From positions 141,276,241 to 141,340,240 of the forward strand of contig CM043945.1 in the NCBI GenBank assembly GCA_014529385.2: 64,000 bases of DNA, read 5' to 3'. The notes under the pieces were generated by a model that saw only the letters and a program-made list of their open reading frames with translations, was not told the origin of the DNA and made no database searches. This DNA comes from Adiantum capillus-veneris. Taxonomy: Eukaryota > Streptophyta > Polypodiopsida > Polypodiales > Pteridaceae. Positions 22,559 to 33,816 of the stretch are shown in pieces; the stretch's first letter is position 1, and every line of letters begins with the position of its first letter. Made by a program: the position numbers and the translations under genes.

Positions 22559-24547
22559 TGAGAGTGGATTTTTGAGATGGGGATCAACTCAAGGCTCCCA
22601 CCAGACAACCACTCTGTGAGACCCTACACACGCATATTTCTTAGGGGCACCACCCTCTTTTATGGAGAAAGAAGGAAACCAAAACAAACCATATACAACA
22701 CACACACGCACACACACACACACACACTCACACCTTCCTTATGTGCTTCAACACAAAATGCCCTTCAACACACTCCTTAAGCAATCCCTTTGAACACTGC
22801 ACAAACTCACATGCAAAGATTGACCTTCACCATATTAGTGCTCATATACTTCTAAGAAAAGCAAGCACTAAACCTCAAAACTCAAAACACCATAATGCAC
22901 AAATACTTGCCAACACCTTTCCTTTCCCAAAAGAAGAGACTACTTACACACATAAGGCGGCATGCATAGAGAGCTCTTCTCCATCTATGCAGCCCCAAGA
23001 CTTACTTACACACAACATAAGAAGAGAAGCCAAGCAAATAGACACCATGGTGCACAAAAACTTTCTCAACAAACAAGCAACCCAATGAGCACAAAACATG
23101 AGAAGCTGCCAAGATATGCTTACCAATTTTGCATGCGTTTAGAGCAAAAGTGTGACGACGACACCCCAATAGCAACGATTTGTTGATCAAACCATGAGAT
23201 AGATCATTGAACTTGATATCCTTGATCTCATATAGAATCTACAATCCTTATTTAGGGATGAGTATGGTAAGAGAAATATTTGCAAGAGAATGGTAGCAAT
23301 AGCATATTGATGCTCTCTCTATGGTGCCGCTTATGATAGCGAGCTTAGGAAATGGATAGGGAGACAAGAGGAGAGAGAGATTAGGGCTTTCCTAACCTTA
23401 CAGGAGCTTATTTGCAGCAATGGAGTAGGTGTGTGTATTTTTGTGCTTGCCAAAGGGCCTTTTTATAGTTGTACAAGACCTTGGGTTAGGTTAAAGTTGA
23501 CTAGGGTAGGTAACTAACCATAGTTAGCTTCGCTTTTGACCATTCCTTCAATTATGCAAATAAGGGACTTATTTTTTCATTAAAAATAGCTTTTTAGGTA
23601 GTGGAGGCTCCATAAGGGTTGATAATGTATGTGGGCCCCACCATGATGTCCCTCCAGTGGCTCTTGCAGAGTGTCCCCATCCTGTTTGTTGTGTCTCTAG
23701 AAGCATCTTGAGCCGACCCCTCCACATGCAAGTGGTTTTTAACTCCCCATTGGTATTTTAGAATGTTGAAGAAGTCAAGAAAACTTTTCACCTTTGTGGT
23801 TTACCTGATTGTAACTTTGACCTGCAGTAACAGTGTCCGCAGCACCTTGTTTTCACCATAACTTTCAGCCTGTAACTCAGAATTGGGTGTTGTAAAAGGC
23901 AAAGTTGAACTTCTCAAAGTGTTTAAGCTGATTTTGGAGTGTTCCTCAAGTATACGCATGAGCTAAGGCGTTCAAGATGCATCCAGAACACCTTTTGAAC
24001 CAAGTCTCCTTGTAGGGGGTCCTTTAGCATGCATCCAAGGTGTAGCATGCTTTTTCAAAAGAGAATCCACCTTAAACAAATGAGGTAGGCTCCAATAAAG
24101 TTTTATTTATTGGGGATATACATTATATTTAAGAGTTGTTGACCAACACAAGTAAATGATCCAAGACTTAGGTCACATAGTGGTGGGGAAGGGAAGGCCT
24201 ACAAGGTTAACCCTACCCTTGAGAGAAGATGGGTAAGATAAGTGCCCATAAATTATTTATTTACAAATTATGGGATGTAGATAGCTATTGAAATTAGTAA
24301 AGGTAATTAGTTAAAAGACTATACAGTAAAAAAACTACGAGAGTAGTATTAAGTTTACTATTTACATTTAGCATGAAGAGAGAAATATGATGTAAATGCA
24401 TAAAGATCTAAGAAGGGTAAGGTGTTTGTATGGAAAACGGCTATTAAGGAAAGAGAGAATGAACGCTAGGTTTAAACTTTGATAAAAAACATATACATTT
24501 GAGTAGAAATGTAGTGCAAATGCAAGGTTACCATTTAACGCTACTCA
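22559..24547 (-). repeat. Element C 5' LTR
   Basis: A 1989-bp direct copy of 3276-5266, with the primer site beside its start and the 4-bp ATGT duplication after its end. A minus-strand TATA candidate (TATAAAAAGG) is at 23458-23467. Confidence 0.93.
23458..23467 (-). promoter_or_regulatory. TATA box candidate in element C 5' LTR
   Basis: TATAAAAAGG on the minus strand in the promoter LTR, duplicated at 4177-4186 in the 3' LTR; it points toward gag. Confidence 0.5.
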
Positions 24548-24551
24548 ATGT

Positions 24552-25190
24552 AAAGTCCTCCAGACTTTACTCCATGTGCTATTGTCATAGAACCCTTTGA
24601 TATCTTCCACATGCTCTGTCCAAAAATGGTGACGTAGCCAGCATCATCAAGTAAACATGTGCGGGAACATGTCTCACATTCTTCAGCGTGAAAGAAGAGC
24701 CATTCTGAAACTTCAATTGAACATCTCCAACACCTAAGATCTCACATGTCTGCCCATTGCCTAGCCGAACATGATCTTTAGTGGTCACATAAGAAGTAAA
24801 CCACTCCTTGTTTGGAGACACATGAAGTGATGCCCCTGAGTCTATAATCCAGTCACTCAGTTCATTTTCATCAGATGCTGTAAGAAGAGCTGAGTCCATT
24901 GTATTCTTCAAGCAGTAGATGTCTCCTGACACTAGACTGTCATCCTCTGCAACAGTGTTTGTCACATTTATTTCTTGAATCTTCACTGAGGACTTGTTCT
25001 TCTCACCATGGTCTTCAGCTTTCTCTTTGCCTTTTTCTGCTTTCCATTCTCTGCAGTCTCTTTTCATGTGACCCTTCTTACCACAATGGTAGCATTCTAT
25101 GTCACTCTTGCCTTTAGCACTGCGGGACTTGCTACGAGACGGATTCCTCTTTCCACCTTTGTACTTTTCTTTGGTCCTTCCCCTGACAAC
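24552..25190 (-). pseudogene. Copia A gag C-terminus and protease
   Basis: The minus-strand reading starts with a basic segment (RNPSRSKSRSAKGKS), then a CCHC knuckle (CYHCGKKGHMKRDC), then the aspartic protease motif WIIDSGASLHVSP and the LGNGQ...LKNVRHVP segment. A small indel near 24650 moves the rest (FGQSMWKISKGSM) to another frame. It ends at the element C insertion and resumes at 3271. Upstream it joins gag at 30432. Confidence 0.88.
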
Positions 25191-25194
25191 TAAG

Positions 25195-25518
25195 TGTTGA
25201 GATGTCGAGCTCTACACCTTGAGTTGGCATCCACTACGGGTCTTGGCCGCTTACGGAATTTACTCACTGGCGCGTTAGGTGACCGACACGGAGGATCTCT
25301 GCCAGTGATTCTACAGCTGGACTACACATATAGTGCCAGCCTAGTACGCTTCTAGCGAGTTCACACTTAGTGACCGCATGTACATATGTGCTACTTTTCA
25401 GCTTTAGCACTTAGTCATTTTGTACTCTCTTTTTTGTAAAGAAGAAGAAGAAGCTTTCCATCTGTGTGTGTGCTTTGTGCTTGTCTTGTGTAGCTCTCTT
25501 GCATCCTCATTCTTTACA
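25195..25518 (+). repeat. Copia B 5' LTR
   Basis: 324 bp, TG...CA ends, a direct copy of 30105-30426. Its 3' part contains a GAAGAA run and a CT/GT-rich stretch just before the primer site. Confidence 0.96.
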
Positions 25519-25534
25519 TGGTATCAGAGCCTGG
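25519..25534 (+). other. Copia B primer-binding site
   Basis: TGGTATCAGAGCCTGG abuts the LTR. TGGTATCAGAGC is the usual Copia site complementary to the initiator methionine tRNA 3' end. Confidence 0.9.
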
Positions 25535-25775
25535 TGGAGGCAAGAGAGGCTAAGAGAGCAAGAACATCACAATCCCTTCGTTCGCAATCCACGAGTTTCT
25601 GAACAGGTCTCCAAAGTGCAGTATACAGAGATTTACTATACAAGTACAGTGGTTGTATGTACGCTTGATTGTGGACACTCGTTGAGTGTAGAAAGCGTTA
25701 CAGGTACCACGATAGCAGGTTCAGCAGATTTGCAGGTTTTTGCAGATTGCAGCTATTTTGTCTTAGTGCTTCAAG

Positions 25776-28700
25776 ATGTCTGACGGTTTTAGTCAGATTG
25801 TTACTAAGAAGCTTGAGAAAAATAACTACCCTGCATGGAAGTTCAGAATAACAAATTTCCTAAAAGGAAAAGGTTATTGGGACTATGTAGAAGGAGACAA
25901 TGAAAAGGAACCAGAGATTCCCAAGGCAAATGCTACAGTAGAACAAAGGAAATCTTTGAGGGACTGGCAACAAGGTCAGAGCAAAGTGATGTATTGGCTT
26001 TCTATGAGCATCACAGATGGCATGATGGGTTGTCTACAGGATGCTGAAACCCCCGCCATTGCATGGAGAAACTTAGGCAGAGTGTTCGAGGTGAACACCA
26101 AGGCCAGGAAGCTTCAACTAAAGTCGGAGCTAAATCAGGCTAAGAGGAACAACCTCTCAATCAATGATTATGCCTTGAAGATCAAGAGTATCATTGAGGC
26201 TCTTGGATCTATTAAAGTCTCACTGGAAGACGATGACATTGTCCGTGCATGCTTGGATGGTCTAGGAGATGAGTATGTATATTTTAGGTCTTCCATGAAT
26301 ACAAGAGACGACATCCCCGTGTTCCAAAATTTGATTTCTATGCTTATTCTTGAGGAGAAGAACCTTGACACATCTTCTTCTCATGGCAGAAATAATTCTG
26401 AACAGGCCTTCTATTCTAACTCCAACAGAGGTAGAGGTAGAGGTCGTGGTCGAGGCCCAAGGGGTTGCAGGGGCCAATTTCTGGAAGGTCAATCAAATCA
26501 AAACAATACAGGTGGCAGCGGAAACCAGTCTCAAGGCAGGGGGAGTCAAAGAGGTCGTGGTGTAGGATCAAGCAGGCAGCAACATACTCCAGATAGCAAA
26601 GAATGTTGTACTTGCTGTGGTGAAAGAGGTCACATGTCACGTGACTGTCCAAAGGGAAAAGAAAGTGGAAAGAGAGAACAGGGCAACTATGCATCTACTA
26701 GCAGAGATGAAGATAACAGTAAAAATGAACGCATGTTTGTTATGCAGCATGTAATGAATACAATGACTACAGAGAATTCCACCCAAGATGATGTTTGGTA
26801 TGTGGATTCAGGTGCCTCTAATCACATGACGTCTCGTGGAGAGTGGTTTAGAGATATGTGCAAACCAGATGTGTCAGGCTATGTGCAGACAGGAGATGAC
26901 ACAGCTCACCCCTTTGCTCATGTAGGGGACATACCTCTAAATACGAAGAGTGGGAAATCAAAGTACTTAGCAGATGTACTTCATGTACCAAACATTACAA
27001 AGAATCTTGTTTCTGTTGGACAAATGGTTGAGCAGGGTTTGCAGGTTCGCTTCAATCCAAATGGCTGTTATGTAGAAGATTTCCAGAATGGCTGTAAGCT
27101 AATCACAAAGGGCAAATGTGTGGGCAGAATGTTTACGCTGAATGTAGACATGCGTGAGGTAAAAGCTGCATTATTTGCACAGGGCACAGGTGTTGTGGCT
27201 GATGTTGAGATTTGGCACAAACGCATTGGCCATGTCAATGAGCAGAGATTGCGCAGCATGCAATTAAAACAGATTGTAAAAGGCTTGCCCAAATTCAAGG
27301 TGGATGGTATGCATAAAGTGTGTGCAGCATGCCAGTTTGGAAAACAGTCAAAGGGCTCATTTCCACATGAGCGCAATGTATGTAAAAATCCACTTGAGGT
27401 GGTGCACACAGATGTTTGGGGTCCAACTGATACTGCAAGTATACATGGTTGCAGGTATTATGTCTCTTTCATTGATGACCATACAAGGAAAGTATGGGTC
27501 TACTTCATGCGTAACAAAAGTGAAGTGTTTGGTCACTTTCAGAACTTCAAAGTCATGATTGAGAAGGAGACAGATATGCAAATCAAGACATTGAGGTCAG
27601 ATGGAGGGGAAGAGTACTTCTCCAATGATTTTTCAGATTTTCTGCGAATGCATGGTATACGCAGGCAGTTTACATGCAGATATACTCCACAACAAAATGG
27701 GGTCGTAGAAAGGAAAAACAGGCACATTGCAGAGGTTGCACGTGCATTGATGAATGAGAAGAACATGCCTCATCATTTTTGGGCTGAAGCTGTAAATGCA
27801 GTTGTGTACATTATGAACAGGACACCTACAGCTGCGGTGCATGATGTAACACCTGAGGAAAAGTTTACAGGTACAAAGCCTGATTTGGCACACTTGAAAG
27901 TGTTTGGCTGCATAGCTTACGTGCATGTATTAGGTGAGTTGCGTAGGAAATTGGATCCTAAAGCAGAGAAATGTATTCTTGTGGGATATTCCCTTGAACA
28001 AAAGGGGTACAGGTGCTATAATCCTACTACACGAGAATTACGAGTGAGCAGAGATGTAGTCTTTGATGAGATGAGCAGCTGGTACAGTAATGCACATGGC
28101 ACTATTGGGGCTGATGTAAAAGATGATGTGGTTGTACAAAATGTGAGTCCACAGTCACAGGTTTTGAGTGGACCACAAGAGTCCTCTTCTTGTGGCTCTA
28201 TTGAGAATCCATGGAATGGTAGACTACGTACGCAGGTTACTCCACCAGCAGGTACAGGGAATGTATCACGATAAGGAAAGGAAAAGGTTGATGAACCTCC
28301 CTTTATGGCTGATGCATCATCAGGTTTTTCACATGTAGACATGGATTCAGATGGTTCTGAACAAAGTCTTGATGAGGAATTTGGAATTCCGGCTATCAGG
28401 ACACCTGGTGTAAGGAAAGTACAAGAAGATGTTAGAGGGCAAAGGAGTGACCCAGGACCGCGCAGATCTAACAGAGTCAGAAATCCAGTTTAGAAATTGA
28501 CTTATAATGGGTATCTAGCGCATCACCAAGCCTACATGGCTAAGGTGATACAGGATGTGGAGCCCACATGTTTTGAGGATGCAGTTGGAAATGTGCATTG
28601 GGATGATGCAATGAATGAAGAGATGGCTGCATTGGAAGCAAACGACACATTAGAGTTGGTGCCATTGCCAAGTGGCAAGAAAGCTATTGGCTGTAAATGG

Positions 28701-30054
28701 GTGTATAAAACCAAGCATAAGGCTGATGGTAACATTGAGAGTCACAAGGCAAGGCTGGTCGCAAAGGGTTATGCACAGAAGTATGGCATAGACTATGAGG
28801 AGACCTTTGCTCCAGTGGCAAAGATGACGACTGTGAGAGCTGTCATAGCAGTGGCTGCATCTAGAGGATGGATTATGCATCAAATGGATGTAAAGAATGC
28901 CTTCTTGAATGGTGAGTTGCAAGAGGAAGTGTATATGGATCAGCCACCTGGTTATGTTGATCCAGGTTACCCAGATTATGTATGCAGACTTCTCAAAGCT
29001 TTGTATGGTTTGAAGCAGGGCTCTAGAGCATGGTATGACAGGATTGCCACGTATCTTGTCAGTATTGGTTTTAGGAGAGCTCATGCTGATCATTCACTCT
29101 ATGTACGTGAGAGTGATGTGGGGATTGTGGTCATTACCATATATGAAAATGACCTTATTATTGTTGGTGACAATGCTATGGAGATTGACCATGTGAAGGG
29201 TCTTCTCAAACAGGAGTTTGAAATGAAAGATTTAGGCGAGTTGCGCTACTTTCTTGGCATTGAGGTGATCAGGACTCCAGAGGGTGTATGGCTATCATAG
29301 AGACAGTATGCTTTGGACATGTTGTCAAAGTATGGTATGGCTGATTGTAAGCCAATTTCTATTCCCTTGGATGTGAATGTAAAGCTGAGTGCAGAGAAAG
29401 GTGATGTTGTTGAGGATGTCAATATGTACATGAAGATTGTGGGTAGTCTAATCTACTTGACTATCACAATGCCAGACTTGAGCTACACAGTAGGCTTGGA
29501 GAGTCATTTCATGATGCAGCTTTCGAGGAAGCCACATTTGGATGGAGTACAACGCACACTTCGGTATGTGCAAGGGACTCTTGACTACGCATTGTTCTAT
29601 GCAACAGATGTGCCATTAGCATTGTATGGGTATACATATGTAGATTGGGCAGGTAGCATTGTTGATAGGAGATCTACGAGTGGCTTCATGTTCTCTTTTG
29701 GGAGTGCTGTTGTTACTTGGAGTAGCAAAAAGCAGCCTACGGTTGCTTTATCGAGCACAGAGGCCGAGTACAGGGGTGCAGCAGTTGCGGCGTGTGAGGT
29801 AGCTTGGCTATGCACATTACTTGAGGACTTGGGAGTGCAAGTGGACCAGCAGATTGTCATCCATTGTGACAACCTCAGCAGCATGCAGTTGGCTAGGAAC
29901 CCAGTGTTCCATGCCAGGACCAAAACACATAGAGGTCCATTACCACTACGTTCGAGAGCGAGTGTTGGCGGGTGACATCGACTTGGTCTACGTCAGCACA
30001 GAGGAGCAGATAGCGGATATCTTTGCCAAGGTCCTCGAAGATGAGAAGCTTTGA
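25776..30054 (+). pseudogene. Copia B gag-pol polyprotein, disabled
   Basis: An ATG at 25776 opens 832 codons. They contain UBN2-type gag, a Gly/Arg-rich stretch, a CCHC knuckle (CCTCCGERGHMSRDC), the protease site VDSGASNHMT, the GAG-pre-integrase (IWHKRIGHVN) and the integrase core (HTDVWGP, SDGGEEY, PQQNGVVERKN). The same phase continues through TAA at 28272, TAG at 28491 and TAG at 29298 into RT (GCKWVYKTKH, KARLVAKGYAQ) and RNase H (STSGFMF, SSTEAEYRGAA). One extra A near 29927 shifts the end into another frame (HIEVHYHYVRERV). The catalytic YVDD box reads YEND here, so RT would be inactive even without the stops. All three stops fit a single C-to-T change in CAA or CAG. Confidence 0.93.
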
Positions 30055-30089
30055 TGTTTCCGGACTATGCTTGGACTCTGCGACATGCA

Positions 30090-30104
30090 GAGCTCGAGGG
30101 GGAG
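30090..30104 (+). other. Copia B polypurine tract
   Basis: GAGCTCGAGGGGGAG sits directly before the 3' LTR, where the plus-strand DNA primer is expected. Confidence 0.8.
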
Positions 30105-30426
30105 TGTTGAGATGTCGAGCTCTACACCTTGAGCTGGCATCCACTACGGGTCTTGGCCGCTTACGGCATTTACTCACTGGAGCGTTAGGTGACCGACACA
30201 GAGGATCTCTGCTAGTGATTCTACAGCTGGACTACACATATAGTGCCAGCCTAGTACGCTTCTAGCGAGTTCACACTTAGTGATTGCATGTACATATGTG
30301 CTACTTTTCAGCTTTAGCACTTAGTCATTTTGTACTCTCTTTTCTGTAAAGAAGAAGGAGAAGCTTTCCATCTCTATGTGCTTTGTGCTTGTCTTGTGTA
30401 GCTCTCTTGCATCCTCATTCTTTACA
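30105..30426 (+). repeat. Copia B 3' LTR
   Basis: 322 bp, about 97% identical to the 5' LTR, followed by the CTAAG target duplication. Confidence 0.96.
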
Positions 30427-30431
30427 CTAAG

Positions 30432-31033
30432 GCTGTTCCTTTGCCTTTGTCCATTGTCTTTCTATTGGTTTCTTCAGTAAGCAGACTTCCTTCTACACCT
30501 GCTATGTTCAAACCATCTGGAGGTGCAGAATTACTCAAAGCTGTGCGAAAAGTGTCCCAACTTTTCGGTAATGTGATCAAGAGGAACATAGCTCTAACAG
30601 GTTCATCAAACTTGATACCTTGAGCTGACAACTGACTATAGATTGTGTTGAATTCATTCAGATGATTGGACATAGGTGTCCCTTCTTTCATCTTCAAGTC
30701 AACAAGCTTCTTAAGCCAGTATACCTGTGAAGCTGCACTCTGCTTCTCATAAAGATCACTTAGCTTTAACCATGCTTGATAAGCCGACATCTCGTCTGCT
30801 ACATTGAAGTAAACGCTTTCTGCCAAAGTTAGCATAATGGTAGAATGTGCCAATTCATCCATTTCGCTCCATTCATCTTCGTCCATATCTTCTGGTTTTA
30901 TCCCCTTGAGCTTTATAGGTTTTATCTGCTTCTTTTGTACCAACACGTGCCAAACCTGCTTCTTCCACAATGGGAAATTGGTTCCATCCAGCTTCTTGAT
31001 ATTGTAAAGAGCAGTGTCCTGTGATCCAGCCAT
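30432..31033 (-). pseudogene. Copia A gag N-terminal half
   Basis: It starts MAGSQDTALYNIKKLDGTNFP at 31033, a classic Copia gag opening. It continues through the UBN2 region (LTLAESVYFNVADEMSAYQAW, LYEKQSAASQVYWLKKLV, LITLPKSWDTF) and is cut in a Lys/Gly-rich stretch by Copia B. The protein resumes at 25190 on the same strand. No lesion is visible within this half. Confidence 0.9.
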
Positions 31034-32078
31034 AGCTACGGTTCACAATAGTTTACTTTTCTGGGAAAAATTCGGCAGAGTTTCCCCTGTAAACTGATCT
31101 CTGAACCAATATCAACCTGTCAAATGAACCAAGAAAGCTTCAAATTCTGCAGAAATTTTGGTAGAGTCTCCTTTGTAAAATGGCTCTGGTGTACTAAAAA
31201 ACAGACCAAAAAACAGATCAAAAAACACTGTCTCTTTGACACTGTAAGCTGCGGGTAAACCTGTCTTGCACCTGTACTGTCTCTCACTGTCCTGTCACTG
31301 TCCTATAAGCATAGACTGCGACAATGCCTCAACGGAAATAAAGCAAAGATGCAATCCCAACTGTCTAACTCATAGTCAATACATCCTAGCTGCCTATCTA
31401 AGGGTGATCGAGGGATCGCTCCAAGACCTATATCACCGAAAGGATCTCAACATTCGAGAATCCCCCAGCTCAATAAAACTTCACTCGACCCTCAACAAAG
31501 GCTGCAGTAGATCTGACAGTACATAGAGTTCCCACAAAGTCATACATCCACAAATTTCCCACTGTATGTTGTAACTGCTGCGGCGGTTGTTTGCTGCGTG
31601 ACTCACAGCCAGCAAACCCTCAACAGACATACATCATCTCTGACAATACATCCCATGTGGAAGTACCTGCAATGTCAGGATGAAATCTAGAATATCAAGC
31701 AGCAAACACAAGCTACTTGATGAACTAGTGGATGTCCCCTACAGTCTGTGTGTAGATGCGCCCGTGTCGTATGTGACACGCCTCCAAGAACTCTGAGCCT
31801 TCCTTCGATGTGTAGATAGCCACAAATCAACACTCTGGGAGTGTCGATATCCTCAGCACCTGCAGTCGTAGGCCAAAAACCCCAAATTTGCAGAGTCGGA
31901 TCTGCACCCGTCGAGACCACATACTCGAAAATGGCCTGCGTAGACCTTTGTCGAAGCCGAACGGTGGCCGATATGACCTCCCACGAGATTTGGGGCCGTG
32001 TCCTTGCCTGTCGAATTTCACTCCAATCTGAGTTGGTGACTCTAGCCTCCTACAGTGCTGCCCCGAGCCTCGATCTGA
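31034..32078 (-). other. Copia A 5' untranslated leader
   Basis: About 1.05 kb between primer site and gag on the minus strand, long for a Copia leader. Short ORFs (for example 31687-31920) match nothing recognisable. No small ORF like those in elements C and D is present. Confidence 0.6.
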
Positions 32079-32090
32079 GCTCTGATACCA
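32079..32090 (-). other. Copia A primer-binding site
   Basis: TGGTATCAGAGC on the minus strand, two bases inside the LTR end; the same site as in Copia B and the isolated LTR at 62.75 kb. Confidence 0.88.
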
Positions 32091-32092
32091 GT

Positions 32093-32288
32093 TGAAGGAG
32101 TACAAGCGGAAGTGTGATGCGAGAGAGAGAGAGAGCGAGAAGAAGAGCACGACGATATGGTGAACTCGCTCTACTGTAATGTGTAGCGCATAGTGAGTTC
32201 TTATTAGGTTTTTACAAAAGAATATGTGTACATACCTGGCGGCCCGCCCACTTACCTGGGCGACCACATTGGGCTTTATACCCCAACA
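32093..32288 (-). repeat. Copia A 5' LTR
   Basis: On the minus strand it starts TGTTGGGGTATAAAGCCC and ends CTCCTTCA before the primer site, giving a short LTR of 196 bp. It contains a CT-rich microsatellite. Its partner lies outside the window, so the outer boundary rests on the TGTTGG start and not on a direct comparison. The next five bases, 32289-32293 (AATAT), would be the target duplication. Confidence 0.8.
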
Positions 32289-32376
32289 AATATTACATTA
32301 TTTCACATCATGTCCTTTTAGGTCTTAGCTGAAAAGATCTTTTTACAAATCAAAATATTACATTATTTCACATCAT
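32288..32376. repeat. Short direct repeat next to Copia A
   Basis: AAATATTACATTATTTCA and its continuation (24 bases in all) occur at 32288-32311 and again at 32353-32376. The first copy overlaps the Copia A insertion point, so it is probably host sequence that was already repeated. Confidence 0.6.
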
Positions 32377-32492
32377 AGGATCAAAATTGTATGAATGTAC
32401 TACTAATGCTTTGTTCTTTAAGGTTTTCTAAATCAGTCCAAAAAAACAAAGATAAAATATTTTTTTTAATGAAATGGAGCCCATGCTCTTAA

Positions 32493-33812
32493 CACTAGAA
32501 TGGTAACCTAACAGGACATAAAAGTGTCCTTTCAGGTTTTCTGAAAAAATTCCAAAACCATAGTAGATCCATTCATTTTGAAAAATCCTTTCATGAGCTT
32601 ATAGTTCAATAACTACTACATATGGAAAAAATGAGAAACTTGTAATTTTTCTCATCCCTTGGTCACTACAAGCCTCCAAAGTTGATGGACCAGTGCATTT
32701 TGCCCAAAACAACAATTTCTTACGGTTGATTGCATATAAATAAGAGTGGAGATTTTTGTAGGACATGAGATAAAATGCCCCGTTAACTTCAATGGGTTGG
32801 TGACCAAAACATATGGTTGCTTTTACCTCACTATTTTTTTTTTGGGCAAAAAAATAGGTACAAAAAAGTTGCATTTTTGCCATTCTGCTGACCTATCATC
32901 AAAGTTTCTATAGTCACGCTCAATACAGATACTATATACATGTTTTCTTTGTTCCCTTTGGGCCTCTCGATTCAAAAGGAGCCATGGAGCATGTCAAAAG
33001 GATAATGGATCTCTTACAATTGGAACCTTGGGGGCAATGATAAGGTGCTAAAGACAGCAAACATGAAAAAAATGGGTTTAGCATTGTGACCTCTAGAAAC
33101 CCATAGAAACTACTCAATATCTAGCCAAGTTTGTAGTCTATGATTAGATATGGTCACTACCTACAAAATAAACACAATTGGCCTAAGAAACTAGCAATAT
33201 TGAGAAAGTTATACTTGCTACTCTAAAATGTATTGTATTCTTCAGCAATCAAAAAACTCAACCATCATCATATACTATGCTATATGGCATATTAGGTCCC
33301 CCAAAACTCAAGGAAGATTAGCTTTATGTTATACATTACACTTACACAATCAAAATTGAATTTGGATATCAAGGAAGCCACCAAAAAATCATAAAAGTAC
33401 TAATTTTGGCCAAAAAAAACAGGATTATGCAATTCTTGTAAATTGGTCATAACTTTCAATTTTAACACTTAGCTCTCCCTACAAGCATCAAAACATGTTG
33501 ATAACTATGAAGGCCTAACCTCTAGCCATCTAAACCTCACAAACATAATGTTTAGAGTGGTATAGTTGCCAAAAATTGAAAAAAAGCCAAAAACAGGACC
33601 CGTTTTTTCACACAGTTTAGGTCAAAAAATGTTGTGCAAGAGTAAGGTTAATGGTGAGATCGATACTCAAAAAAAAATGCTGAGTTTTTTTCAGCTTATA
33701 AGGAAACTTTGTGGATATATAGCACCTAGAAATTCATTTTCATACTCTTCAAATAATTCAAGCAAAATGGTCACTTAACAGGACACAAAAGTGTCCTGTT
33801 ACCATTCTAATG
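32493..33812 (-). mobile_element. TTAA-flanked inverted-repeat transposon, complete copy T2
   Basis: The ends are CACTAGAATGGTAAC (left) and, reverse-complemented, CATTAGAATGGTAAC (right). Each is followed inwards by a near-palindromic block built on AGGACA and TGTCCT. TTAA stands directly outside both ends (32489-32492 and 33813-33816). The 1320-bp body is AT-rich and encodes no transposase, so the copy is non-autonomous. It matches T1 over more than 800 bp in opposite orientation. The CACTA-like start is misleading: the 3-bp flanks are not identical, while TTAA is. PiggyBac-like and Kolobok-like transposases both use TTAA; which applies cannot be told without an autonomous copy. Confidence 0.8.
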
Positions 33813-33816
33813 TTAA

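Larger units (their letters stand above)
3276..24547 (-). mobile_element. Gypsy element C (Tat/Athila-type), about 10 kb itself, hosting element D
   Basis: Two direct repeats of about 1.99 kb (3276-5266 and 22559-24547) start TGAGAG and end CTACTCA. The dinucleotide-terminated element is flanked by ATGT at 3272-3275 and 24548-24551, and removing it restores the Copia A frame. A purine tract follows the left LTR and a primer site abuts the right LTR, so the coding strand is minus. Gag, protease, RT, RNase H, a second RNase H and integrase run in that order from 21.99 kb down to 5.45 kb, with element D inserted in the integrase. Without D the element is about 10.05 kb. LTR differences counted by eye are roughly 65-70 in 1990 bp. 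Confidence 0.93.
25195..30426 (+). mobile_element. Copia B: complete Ty1/copia element inserted in Copia A gag
   Basis: LTRs at 25195-25518 and 30105-30426 begin TGTTGAGA and end CTTTACA. The perfect 5-bp target duplication CTAAG lies at 25190-25194 and 30427-30431. A primer site follows the 5' LTR and a purine tract precedes the 3' LTR. The 5.2-kb length and the gag-protease-integrase-RT-RNase H order are typical of Copia. The LTRs differ at about ten positions (about 3%). Confidence 0.97.
837..32288 (-). mobile_element. Copia A: Ty1/copia retrotransposon split by three later insertions
   Basis: Reading the minus strand from 32288 to 837 and skipping elements B and C gives about 4.9 kb in canonical Copia order: 5' LTR, primer site, leader, gag, zinc knuckle, protease, GAG-pre-integrase, integrase, reverse transcriptase, RNase H. 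The pieces rejoin in register. Gag at 30432 continues at 25190 across element B (TSD CTAAG), and protease at 24552 continues at 3271 across element C (TSD ATGT). The 3' LTR is not in the window because T1 interrupts the end of RNase H and its other end lies beyond position 1. The frame carries small lesions as well, so the element is dead as well as dissected. Confidence 0.92.

Noticed and set aside
32493-33812. Classification of T2 as a CACTA element because it begins CACTAG
   Set aside because: The 3-bp flanks are not duplicates, the ends continue differently from CACTA families, and exact TTAA flanks both sides.
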